Assembly: GCA_020439725.1 (NCBI GenBank)
Contig: JAGQSE010000088.1
Coordinates: 2,149 to 10,660, forward strand
Source: Acidobacteriota bacterium
Lineage (GTDB): Bacteria; Acidobacteriota; Thermoanaerobaculia; Multivoradales; JAHZIX01
Length of the DNA: 8,512 bases
Reading direction: 5' to 3'
This document shows positions 1 to 6,490 of this stretch, piece by piece. The number at the start of each line of letters is the position of its first letter. Within the stretch, counting starts at the first letter, position 1. The position numbers and the translations under genes are program-made. The notes below the pieces were generated by a model. The model did no database searches, was not told the origin of the DNA, and was given only the letters and a program-made list of their open reading frames with translations.

Positions 1-380
1 CCGAAGATCGACAGGGCGTGGGTCGCGACCGTCCGGGCAGCGACGTGGAGGACGAACGGGGTCAGCTCGCCCGCGATCTTGAAGAGATTCGGGAGCATCA
101 GCAGCAGGCCCTGGGACGCCGTGAAGCTCGTCGCCAGCGCCCCGGCCTGGAGGGCGCCGTGGAGGGTTCCCGCCGCGCCGGCCTCCGATTGCATCTCGAC
201 GACCTCGGGGACGTCCCCCCAGAGGTTCGGGCGCCCGGCCGCGGCCCAGGCATCCGACAGCTCCCCCATCGGGGACGCCGGCGTGATCGGGTAGATCGCG
301 ACGACTTCACTGGCCCGATACGCAACCGAGGCGGCAGCCTCGTTGCCGTCCTGCGTCGCGAATCTGCTCGGTTGAGTCAC
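1..380 (-). CDS. nifJ: Pyruvate:ferredoxin (flavodoxin) oxidoreductase, N-terminal part (cut by left window edge)
   Basis: This is the first 126 codons of a single-chain PFOR, which oxidises pyruvate with CoA to acetyl-CoA and CO2 in the cytoplasm and passes electrons to ferredoxin or flavodoxin. The visible part is the start of domain I (pyruvate ferredoxin oxidoreductase N-terminal family). Diagnostic motifs are DGNEAAA (residues 11-17), AIYPITP (28-34), PEVVEMQSEAGAAG (58-71), FTASQG (86-91) and HVAART (112-117). Thr33, Glu66 and Arg116 match the substrate and thiamine-diphosphate site residues Thr31, Glu64 and Arg114 of Desulfovibrio africanus PFOR, as I recall them. The start is GTG at 380 behind AAGGAG with 5 bases between; no ATG gives this frame near the conserved N-terminus. 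It begins 10 bases after the nuoN stop with no terminator between, so it is probably co-transcribed with nuo. The usual length is about 1,170-1,200 residues, so roughly 90% lies outside. The DGNEAAA start and the contiguous motifs favour the single-chain NifJ form over split PorA or KorA subunits. Confidence 0.93.
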   Translation of the reverse strand, partial: MTQPSRFATQDGNEAAASVAYRASEVVAIYPITPASPMGELSDAWAAAGRPNLWGDVPEVVEMQSEAGAAGTLHGALQAGALATSFTASQGLLLMLPNLFKIAGELTPFVLHVAARTVATHALSIF

Positions 381-385
381 GCGTT

Positions 386-391
386 CTCCTT
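386..391 (-). promoter_or_regulatory. Shine-Dalgarno site of nifJ
   Basis: AAGGAG on the minus strand lies 5 bases before the GTG codon at 380 and overlaps the last base of the nuoN stop codon. It fixes the GTG as the start of the PFOR gene. The strong site suggests independent initiation as well as read-through coupling from nuoN. Confidence 0.7.
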
Positions 392-1857
392 CAGCCCCCC
401 AGCCAGATGCCCAGGATCCGCAGCCACGCTGACGGAGCCACGCCGATCCAGATCAGTACGGCGCCGAGGCCGGCGAGGGCGACCCCTCCGCTCGCCCCCA
501 CCGGCTCGGATGCGGCCGTTTCCGGCTCCGGAGTCGCCAGCATGGCGACCACCACCCGCAGGTAGTAGTAGAGGCCGAGGACGCTGCCGACGACGAGGAT
601 CCCGACCAAGCCGAAGCGGCTCCCGTCGAGGGCCGCCAGCAGCAGGTAGAGCTTGGCGACGAAGCCGGCGGTCAACGGGATCCCGGCCAGGGAGAACACC
701 GCGGCCGCCATCGCCGACGCCAGGATCGGCCGACGCCAGAAGAGCCCCCGGTAGGCGTCGAGGTCACCTGCCTCCTGCTCGGCCCGGGAGAGGATCGTGA
801 CCACCCCGAAGGCCAGGAGGATGGTCACGGCATAGGCGATCAGGTAGAAGACCGCCGCCCTCGGTCCCAGCTCGCCGCCGGCCAGCAGGGCCACCAGCAG
901 GTAACCCAGGTGGGCGATCGACGAGTAGGCGAGCAGGCGCTTGACGTCCCTCTGCAAGAGTGCGAGCAGGTTGCCGACGAGAATCGAGGCGCCGGCGAGC
1001 AGAGCGAGCACCACGAAGAGCCCCTCTCCGTCCTCGGGGCGGGCGACGGCGCCGGCGGCGGCGACCAGGCGGAGGAGAAAGGCGACGACGCCCCCTTTCG
1101 AGACCGTGGCGACGAAGGCCGTGATCGGCGCCGGGGCCCCCTGGTACACGTCGGGCGTCCACAGGTGGAAGGGGACCAGGGCGAGCTTGAAGCCGATGCC
1201 GACCAGCACGAACGCGAGACCCGCGACCGTTACGAGCTCGCTGCCCGCAGGAGTCCCGGCGGAGAGCTCGGCCGTCAGCGCCGGGAGCTCGAGGGTCCCG
1301 ACGCTCGCGTACAGGAGGGCGACCCCGAAGAGGAGGAAGGCCGAGGCCGCCCCCGCCAGCACGAGATACTTCATCGCCGCCTCGAGGGCCTCGTCGCCCC
1401 GCGTCCTCACCGACGCGACCAAGCCGTAGAGGGAGACGCTCAGGGTCTCGAGGCCGAGCACCAGGCCGACCAGGTGGTCGCTGGAGGTCAGGGCCAGGGC
1501 TCCGGCGGTCCCGAGGAGAAGAAGCGCGTAGATTTCTTCCCAGGGCTCGTCGAGGCGCCGGAGGTACGCGGATGCCAGGAGGACGACGGCGAGGGCCGAG
1601 GCCAGGACCACCGCTCCGAGGATCGAGCTCACCCCGTCGAAGACGAAGAGGGGCGTCACCCGTCTCGGCGCGGCGCCGGCGACCGCCAGCTGGCTCCCCA
1701 ACGCCGCCGCCAGACCGAGGACCGAGAGCGCTTCCGCAGCCCTCCCGGTCGCGGCACGCGGAGTCGGGCCGCGAACGGCCGCGGCCAGCATCACCGCCAG
1801 AGCGCTCGCCGCGGTGATCCCGAGGGGCAGGAGGACCATCGGAGTCTCCCCGCTCAC
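391..1857 (-). CDS. nuoN: NADH-quinone oxidoreductase subunit N (antiporter-like membrane subunit)
   Basis: NuoN is one of three Mrp-antiporter-like proton channels in the complex I membrane arm and sits next to NuoK. The protein is hydrophobic, with about 14 membrane helices. The signature KLALVPFHLWTPDVYQGAP (residues 224-242) is clear. With the GTG start the channel residues are Glu137 (GLETLSVSLYGL), Lys163 (AAMKYLVLAGAASAF), Lys224 (GFKLALVPFH), Lys254 (VSKGG) and Lys402 (FVAKLYLL), matching E. coli Glu133, Lys158, Lys217, Lys247 and Lys395. Length is 488 residues against 485 in E. coli. The GTG at 1857 overlaps the nuoM stop by 4 bases (GTGA) behind GGGAGGG, and it places the first LLPL motif where it falls in E. 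coli NuoN. An ATG at 1839, also with a good GGGGAG site, would give 482 residues. The loop near residues 441-457 is rich in Glu, Pro, Ala and Ser. Confidence 0.96.
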   Translation of the reverse strand: MSGETPMVLLPLGITAASALAVMLAAAVRGPTPRAATGRAAEALSVLGLAAALGSQLAVAGAAPRRVTPLFVFDGVSSILGAVVLASALAVVLLASAYLRRLDEPWEEIYALLLLGTAGALALTSSDHLVGLVLGLETLSVSLYGLVASVRTRGDEALEAAMKYLVLAGAASAFLLFGVALLYASVGTLELPALTAELSAGTPAGSELVTVAGLAFVLVGIGFKLALVPFHLWTPDVYQGAPAPITAFVATVSKGGVVAFLLRLVAAAGAVARPEDGEGLFVVLALLAGASILVGNLLALLQRDVKRLLAYSSIAHLGYLLVALLAGGELGPRAAVFYLIAYAVTILLAFGVVTILSRAEQEAGDLDAYRGLFWRRPILASAMAAAVFSLAGIPLTAGFVAKLYLLLAALDGSRFGLVGILVVGSVLGLYYYLRVVVAMLATPEPETAASEPVGASGGVALAGLGAVLIWIGVAPSAWLRILGIWLGG

Positions 1858-3317
1858 GGCGTCCCTCCCGCGGTCCGGAGCAGGACGTCCAGGGCGGGCG
1901 CGACGACCTCGAAGAGCGGTTGCGGAGCGAGCCCCAGCCAGAGGAGGGCCACGCCCATGGCGCCGAGGACCGTCAGCTCCCGGGGCCGGAGGTCGGCGAG
2001 CTCCGCTTCGGCCGCAGGTCCGTGGAAGGCCCGCTGGAAGAAGCGCAGCGAGTAGAGGGTCGCGGCGACCAGCCCCAGGGCCGCGATCGTCGTCGGAATC
2101 GGTCGCACCTCCCAGGCGCCGACGAGGACCAGGAACTCGGCGACGAAGTTCCCCAACCCCGGAAGTCCCAGGGACGCCAGGGCGAAGAAGAGGGCCGCCG
2201 CCCCCATGCGGGGAACGACCGGTGCGAGACCGCGCAGCCGCTCGAGGTCCCGAGTGTGGGTGCGCTCGTAGAGGGCACCGGCCAGGACGAAGAGAGCGCC
2301 CGTGGACAGCCCGTGGGCGACCATCTGCAGGACCGTTCCCGTGAGCGAGAAAGAAGTCCAGGCGTAGATGCCGAGGAGCACGAAGCCGAGGTGGCTGACG
2401 CTGGTGTAGGCCACCAGGCGCTTGAGGTCCGTCTGGGCGAAGGCGAGGACCGCCCCGTAGATCACCCCGATCGCCCCCAGGACCATGGCGACGGGGGCGA
2501 ACCGGACCGAGGCGTCGGGAAAGAGGGGGATCGCGAAGCGCAGGAGACCGTAGGCCCCGGTCTTCAGCAGGAGGGCGGCAAGGACCATGCTGCCCGCCGT
2601 CGGAGCCTGGGAGTGGGCGTCGGGGAGCCAGGTATGGAGCACGACCACCGGCAGCTTGACGGCGAAGGCGGCGAAGAACCCGAGCATCAGCCACAGGGCG
2701 AGCGTCGGCTCGAGGCTCACGCCGAGGAGATCGCCATAGGCGAAGCTCCAGGATCCGGCCGCCCGCTGGTGGGCCAGGCCCAGACCGAGGATCGCCAGGA
2801 GCATTAGGAGACCGCTCGCCTGGGTGTAGAGGAAGAACTTGATCGCCGCGTAGGTCTTCCGCTCGTGTCCCCAGAGGGCGATCAGGAAGACCATCGGCAC
2901 CAGCATCAGCTCCCAGAGGAAGTAGAAGAGGACGAGGTCCAGGGCCAGGAAGACGCCGAGGATCCCTGCCAGGACCCAGCAGAGGTTGAAGTGGAAGAAG
3001 CCCACGCGCTCTCGAATCTCGCTCCACGATGCGAAGACCGCGAGCAGCCCGACGAGCAGGGTCAGGAGCACCAGGACCAGGCTCAGCCCGTCGAGGCCGA
3101 GACGCAGACCGATCCCGAGGGAGGGGATCCAAGGGAGCTCGAACGTCGCCAACCAGCCGCCGGGACCCGCCGGTCCGAGGAGCGAGAGGGCCAGGGCCAG
3201 GTCGACGCCGAGGGCCAGGACCGCAGCGATCCGCGCCCACTCGGTCCGACGCCGCCCGAGGGGCCAGGCGAGGAGCCCGCCGAGGAGGGGGACGAGGACG
3301 AGGGCGACGAGTTTCAC
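1854..3317 (-). CDS. nuoM: NADH-quinone oxidoreductase subunit M (antiporter-like membrane subunit)
   Basis: NuoM is the middle antiporter-like proton channel of the complex I membrane arm, between NuoN and NuoL. It has 487 residues against about 509 in E. coli, with about 14 hydrophobic helices. Key residues are Glu136 (FYFLWELMLVPM), Lys221 (AFAVKLPVVVLHTWLPDAH), Lys252 (LLKTGAYGLLRF) and Glu394 (GNFVAEFLVL), matching E. coli Glu144, Lys234, Lys265 and Glu407. The motif HTWLPDAHSQAPTAGS (residues 228-243) and the second-half motif TDLKRLVAYTSVSHLGF (296-312) are typical. The start is GTG at 3317, giving an N-terminus like that of E. coli NuoM (hydrophobic, then LLGGLLAWPL). A GAGG stretch about 9 bases upstream is a modest ribosome site. 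It lies 10 bases after the nuoL stop, and its own stop overlaps the preferred nuoN start. I see no truncation or missing channel residue. Confidence 0.97.
   Translation of the reverse strand: MKLVALVLVPLLGGLLAWPLGRRRTEWARIAAVLALGVDLALALSLLGPAGPGGWLATFELPWIPSLGIGLRLGLDGLSLVLVLLTLLVGLLAVFASWSEIRERVGFFHFNLCWVLAGILGVFLALDLVLFYFLWELMLVPMVFLIALWGHERKTYAAIKFFLYTQASGLLMLLAILGLGLAHQRAAGSWSFAYGDLLGVSLEPTLALWLMLGFFAAFAVKLPVVVLHTWLPDAHSQAPTAGSMVLAALLLKTGAYGLLRFAIPLFPDASVRFAPVAMVLGAIGVIYGAVLAFAQTDLKRLVAYTSVSHLGFVLLGIYAWTSFSLTGTVLQMVAHGLSTGALFVLAGALYERTHTRDLERLRGLAPVVPRMGAAALFFALASLGLPGLGNFVAEFLVLVGAWEVRPIPTTIAALGLVAATLYSLRFFQRAFHGPAAEAELADLRPRELTVLGAMGVALLWLGLAPQPLFEVVAPALDVLLRTAGGTP
1863..1869 (-). promoter_or_regulatory. 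Shine-Dalgarno site favouring the GTG start of nuoN
   Basis: GGGAGGG lies 5 bases before the GTG at 1857, inside the nuoM C-terminal codons. A competing GGGGAG at 1846-1851 stands 6 bases before an in-frame ATG at 1839. Both are credible, so the nuoN start is uncertain by six codons. Confidence 0.5.
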
Positions 3318-3327
3318 CGCGGGAACC

Positions 3328-5178
3328 TCAGAGGGTGAGCACCAGGTAGAGGGCGAAAGTGGCGCCGGCAGCGAGGCTCAGGGCGTACCACCGGAGCCGC
3401 CCGTTCTGGGTGAGGGCCAGGGCCCGATGAAAACCTCGGGCGAGACCGGCGGCGGCCGCCGGGAGCCGGTCCACCGGATCCTTCTCGAGAGCCCGGGCGA
3501 CGGCATCGTAGGGGCGCACGAAGAGACGGTCGTAGAGAGCATCGAAGCCCCAACCCGCCCGCCACCAGCGACCGACCGGGCCCAGCGCGTCGGCCACCGG
3601 ATCCCCGTGCCGGCCCGGGCGGCCGTAGAGGGCCCAGGCCAGGGCGATCCCGCCCAGCGAGACGACGCCGGCCAGCACCTGGAGAAGGAGCTCCGTTCCG
3701 TGCGGTTCCGCCATTTCCTCGGCAGCACCGAGGACCGGCTCCAGGACCGCCGGCAGTCCCAGCCAGCCACCGACCAGCGAAAGCGCCGCCAGGATCGTCA
3801 GGGGCACCGTCATCCGCCAGCCCGGGCGAGCCCCGGCCTCGGTTCCCGTCTCGCCCCAGAAGACGACGAAGACCAGCCGGAACGAGTAGAGGGCGGTGAC
3901 GAAGGCGCCGAGGAGCCCGGCCCCCCACAGCAAGAAATGGCCACCGGCGAAGGCTCGCCAGAGGACGAGGTCCTTGCTGTAGAAGCCGGCAGTGACGAGC
4001 GGGAAGCCGGCCAGGGCGGCCGCCCCGGCGACGAAGGTCCAGGTCACCGTGGGCAGGGATCGACGGAGCCCTCCGAGGCGGAAGATGTCGTGCTCGTGGT
4101 GGCAGGCGTAGATCACGGCGCCGGCGCCGAGGAAGAGGAGAGCCTTGAAGAAGGCGTGGGTCACCAGGTGGAAGATCGCGGCCGAGGCAGATCCGACGCC
4201 GAGGCCGAGGAACATGTAGCCGAGCTGGCTGATCGTCGAGTAGGCGAGGATCCGCTTGATGTCCCGCTGGACCAGCGCGGCGCCGGCGGCCAGGAGGAGG
4301 GTGGCGGTTCCGATCACGGCCACTGCCGTCCGGATCGACGGCGCCAGCTCGAAGAGTCCCCCGGTCCGGGCCACCAGGTAGACCCCGGCGGTGACCATCG
4401 TGGCGGCGTGGATCAGGGCGGAGACCGGCGTCGGCCCGGCCATCGCATCGGGCAGCCAGGTCTGCAGCGGAAGCTGCGCCGACTTGCCGACGGCCCCTCC
4501 GAGAAGCAGGGCCGCCACCGCCACGACGGCGGCGGAACCGGGAGCCCACTGCGCCTCCGCCCGCGCGACGACCGCCTGGAGGTCGAGGGTCCCGAGGCGA
4601 TCGACGAGGATGAAGAGGCCGATCGCCATCGCGACGTCCCCGACCCGGGTGACGACGAAGGCCTTGCGGGCGGCGAGCACGTTGGCGGGCTCGCCGTACC
4701 AGAAACCGATCAGGAGGAAGCTGCAGAGGCCGACCCCCTCCCAGCCCAGGTAGAGGAGCAGGAGGTCGCCGGCAAGGACCAGGACCAGCATCATGGCCAC
4801 GAAGAGGTTCATCGAGGCGAAGAAGCGGGCGAAATCGGCATCCTCCTCCATGAACTGGGCCGAGTAGAGGTGGATGAGGAAGCCGACCCCGGTGACCACC
4901 AGGATCATCACCAGGGAGAGAGCGTCGAGGTGCAGGGAGATCTCCGGTCGCAGACCGGCGACGTCGAACCAGCGCCAGAGGATCTGGCGGTGGACGCCGC
5001 CGGGTGGCATGTGCCCGAGGAAGGCCGCCGCCACGGCACCGGCCACCAACGACGAGAGCCCGACCGAGCCCACGCCGATCGCGGTGACCGCCGGCTTCGC
5101 CAGGCGCCGGCCGGCGAACGTGAGGGCGAGGAAGCCGGCGAGCGGGAGGACGGGGACGAGCCAGAGGAGGTCGAGCAC
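3328..5178 (-). CDS. nuoL: NADH-quinone oxidoreductase subunit L (distal antiporter-like subunit with lateral helix)
   Basis: NuoL is the distal proton channel of complex I and carries the long lateral helix that runs along NuoM and NuoN. It has 616 residues (E. coli 613) and about 16 membrane helices. Channel residues are Glu147 (YLGWEGVGLCSFLLIGFWY), Lys232 (VGKSAQLPLQTWLPDAM), His337 and His341 (FHLVTHAFFKALLFL), Lys345 and Lys402 (FYSKDL), each three positions beyond the E. coli numbers (144, 229, 334, 338, 342, 399). The C-terminal part from about residue 545 (FDALYDRLFVRPYDAVARAL) to NGRLRWYALS (592-601) covers the lateral helix and final anchor helix, so the gene is intact. The start is GTG at 5178 behind a perfect GGAGG with 7 bases between, and 3 bases after the nuoK stop. 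MrpA or NDH-1 F paralogues are excluded by the flanking nuoK and nuoM and by the C-terminus. Confidence 0.98.
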   Translation of the reverse strand: MLDLLWLVPVLPLAGFLALTFAGRRLAKPAVTAIGVGSVGLSSLVAGAVAAAFLGHMPPGGVHRQILWRWFDVAGLRPEISLHLDALSLVMILVVTGVGFLIHLYSAQFMEEDADFARFFASMNLFVAMMLVLVLAGDLLLLYLGWEGVGLCSFLLIGFWYGEPANVLAARKAFVVTRVGDVAMAIGLFILVDRLGTLDLQAVVARAEAQWAPGSAAVVAVAALLLGGAVGKSAQLPLQTWLPDAMAGPTPVSALIHAATMVTAGVYLVARTGGLFELAPSIRTAVAVIGTATLLLAAGAALVQRDIKRILAYSTISQLGYMFLGLGVGSASAAIFHLVTHAFFKALLFLGAGAVIYACHHEHDIFRLGGLRRSLPTVTWTFVAGAAALAGFPLVTAGFYSKDLVLWRAFAGGHFLLWGAGLLGAFVTALYSFRLVFVVFWGETGTEAGARPGWRMTVPLTILAALSLVGGWLGLPAVLEPVLGAAEEMAEPHGTELLLQVLAGVVSLGGIALAWALYGRPGRHGDPVADALGPVGRWWRAGWGFDALYDRLFVRPYDAVARALEKDPVDRLPAAAAGLARGFHRALALTQNGRLRWYALSLAAGATFALYLVLTL

Positions 5179-5181
5179 GGG

Positions 5182-5478
5182 TCAGCCTCCGAGCCGGCTC
5201 GCCGCGTCGGGGTCGAGCGAGCGGAACGCGGTCTGCAGGCGCAGCACCAGGGCCAGGCCGACCGCCACCTCGGCCGCCGCGATGGCGAGGATGAAGAGGA
5301 AGGTCACCTGACCGTCGGGCTGGCCCCAGCGGGCTCCCGCGGCGACGAAGGCGAGACCGGCGGCGTTCAGCATGACCTCGAGGGAGAGGAGGACGAAGAT
5401 CAGGTTGCGGCGCACCAACAGCCCGACCAGGCCGAGGGCGAAGAGGACCGCCGCGAGGGCGAGGGCTTCCCCTGCCAT
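5182..5478 (-). CDS. nuoK: NADH-quinone oxidoreductase subunit K (small coupling subunit)
   Basis: NuoK is the small three-helix membrane subunit (MrpC/ND4L-like) between NuoJ and NuoN that links the quinone site to the proton channels. It has 98 residues (E. coli 100). The three hydrophobic segments are at about residues 3-22, 26-48 and 58-82. Conserved membrane acids are Glu34 (LLSLEVMLNAAGLAFV) and Glu70 (AIAAAEVAVGLAL), matching Glu36 and Glu72 in E. coli. The motif VRRNLIFVL (22-30) and the loop WGQPDGQV (51-58) are also near identical to E. coli. The ATG at 5478 shares one base with the nuoJ stop (TGATG), with AAGGAG 8 bases upstream. A longer in-frame reading exists upstream but is the out-of-frame shadow of nuoJ and is rich in Arg and Pro, so it is not part of this protein. 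Confidence 0.98.
   Translation of the reverse strand: MAGEALALAAVLFALGLVGLLVRRNLIFVLLSLEVMLNAAGLAFVAAGARWGQPDGQVTFLFILAIAAAEVAVGLALVLRLQTAFRSLDPDAASRLGG
5186..5190 (-). promoter_or_regulatory. Shine-Dalgarno site of nuoL
   Basis: GGAGG on the minus strand lies 7 bases before the nuoL GTG at 5178. It sits within the final glycine codons of nuoK, so nuoL translation can start while ribosomes finish nuoK. It decides the GTG start, since no ATG lies close by in frame. Confidence 0.7.
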
Positions 5479-5978
5479 CAGGTCTTCTCCTTCCCCGGGG
5501 GCCGGCGGACCAGGTGATAGGCACCGACGAGACCGGCCAGGAGCAGCAGCCCGACCAGCTCGACGCCGAGCAGATAGGGGCCCCACAGCGCCGTCCCCAC
5601 CGCCTTCGGCCCGACCTCGGCGGCGATCTCGACGGACCGGGGTCCCAGGGTGAGAACGTAGACGAGCTCACCGAGGAGAACGGCTCCGAGGAGCGCCGGC
5701 CCGAGCCAGCGGTCCGGATGCCGGGGCTCCTCCGGGCGGGCGCCGGGCCCCAGCCCGAGCATCATCACCACGAAGACGAAGAGCACCATGATGGCCCCGG
5801 CGTAAATGATGACTTCAAGGGCGGCGGCGAACGGCGCTCCCAGGAGGAAGAAGGAGAAGGCCACGGCGAGCAGGGAGACCACCAGGTAGAGGAGCGCGTG
5901 GACGGCGTGGCGCCGGCTCACGGCCAGGGCGGTGGCGACGACGGCGACCCTGGCTGTCAGGCGGAAGAGGGCGATCAC
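5478..5978 (-). CDS. nuoJ: NADH-quinone oxidoreductase subunit J
   Basis: NuoJ is a five-helix membrane subunit (ND6-like) beside NuoH, NuoA and NuoK. Its third helix takes part in the conformational switching that couples quinone chemistry to pumping. It has 166 residues against 184 in E. coli. The conserved block is HALLYLVVSLLAVAFSFFLLGA (from residue 27, split here only by convention), then Glu55 in ALEVIIYAGAIMVLFVFVVM (54-73) with Tyr59 at the helix-3 bulge. The last helix is near GVELVGLLLLAGLVGAYH (about 140-157). The C-terminal tail after it is only about ten residues and lacks the long charged tail of E. coli NuoJ. The start is GTG at 5978, overlapping the nuoI stop by 4 bases (GTGA). 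The ribosome site is weak (GGAAG), so translation is probably coupled to nuoI. Confidence 0.96.
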   Translation of the reverse strand: MIALFRLTARVAVVATALAVSRRHAVHALLYLVVSLLAVAFSFFLLGAPFAAALEVIIYAGAIMVLFVFVVMMLGLGPGARPEEPRHPDRWLGPALLGAVLLGELVYVLTLGPRSVEIAAEVGPKAVGTALWGPYLLGVELVGLLLLAGLVGAYHLVRRPPGKEKT

Positions 5979-6490
5979 GGCATCAGCTTCCGGACGTCCA
6001 CCGGCGGCGCCTCGCAGCGGGCTTCGCCCTTGTCCTTGCCGCCGATGGCGAGCCCGGCGACGCGGTAGAAGTTGTACCCGGGGTACTTCCCGGGCCCGTC
6101 GATCAGGAGGTCCTCCTTCTCGTAGATCAGGTTTTCCCGCCGGGTCTCGCCCATCTCGAAGTCCGGCGTCAGCTGAATGGCGTAGGTCGGACACGCTTCC
6201 TCGCAGAAGCCGCACAGGATGCAACGGGAGAAGTTGATGCGGAAGAATTCCGGGTATCTCCGGCCGTGCTCGTCCTCGGTCGCCTGCAGCGCGATGCAGT
6301 CGACCGGGCAGGCGGCGGCGCAGAGATAGCAGCCGACGCAGCGCTCCTCGCCGTCGGGATCCCGGGACAGGATGATCCGGCCCCGCCAGCGCGCCGCGAG
6401 CCGCCGTCGTTCCTCGGGGTACTGGACCGTGTCCCGGGGCGCGAACGTGTGGCGCAGCACCCGCCAGAAGGAGCGCAGCAGGCTGATCAT
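5975..6490 (-). CDS. nuoI: NADH-quinone oxidoreductase subunit I (8Fe ferredoxin-like)
   Basis: NuoI is the peripheral-arm iron-sulfur subunit that carries clusters N6a and N6b and hands electrons towards N2 and quinone. It has 171 residues (E. coli 180). Two CxxCxxCxxxCP motifs are complete: Cys51, 54, 57 and 61 (CVGCYLCAAACP) and Cys90, 93, 96 and 100 (CILCGFCEEACP). Surrounding stretches SRDPDGEERC (42-51), YPEFFRINFSRC (79-90), AIQLTPDFEMGE (104-115) and YEKEDLLIDGPGKYP (123-137) are very close to E. coli NuoI, including the GKDKGEA (151-157) and VRKLMP (166-171) tail. The N-terminus lacks a few residues of the E. coli amphipathic segment. The ATG at 6490 overlaps the nuoH stop by 4 bases (ATGA). 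The frame stays open far upstream through nuoH, but that stretch is an Arg/Pro-rich shadow. Confidence 0.98.
   Translation of the reverse strand: MISLLRSFWRVLRHTFAPRDTVQYPEERRRLAARWRGRIILSRDPDGEERCVGCYLCAAACPVDCIALQATEDEHGRRYPEFFRINFSRCILCGFCEEACPTYAIQLTPDFEMGETRRENLIYEKEDLLIDGPGKYPGYNFYRVAGLAIGGKDKGEARCEAPPVDVRKLMP

Noticed and set aside
98..325. A short minus-strand frame within the nifJ region
   Set aside because: The frame starting at GTG 380 gives an unmistakable PFOR N-terminus across the same bases, so this Arg/Pro/Ser-rich frame is a shadow.
381..390. Possible terminator or promoter between nuoN and nifJ
   Set aside because: Only 10 bases are free, with no hairpin or T-run, and they are occupied by the nifJ Shine-Dalgarno site.
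910..2055. Plus-strand open frame of 381 codons antisense to nuoN
   Set aside because: It is low-complexity and charged, with no ribosome site or family resemblance that I could see, and lies fully opposite nuoN.
391..3240. A 949-codon minus-strand frame that reads through from the nuoM region into nuoN as if a fusion protein
   Set aside because: Only the part below 1857 is NuoN. The upstream half is an Arg/Pro/Gly-rich shadow of nuoM in another frame, with nuoM itself intact.
2986..5517. A plus-strand open frame of 843 codons antisense to nuoL, nuoK and the start of nuoM
   Set aside because: Its composition (Glu, Asp, Arg, Gly, Gln-rich with no domain-like pattern) is what the complement of Leu/Ala/Val-rich membrane codons gives at high G+C. 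The minus strand carries well-conserved genes over the whole stretch.
3314..5671. A 785-codon minus-strand frame overlapping nuoL, nuoK and nuoJ
   Set aside because: It is Arg/Pro/Gly-rich and has no recognisable motif, while the alternative frames encode complete NuoL, NuoK and NuoJ. It is a high-G+C shadow.
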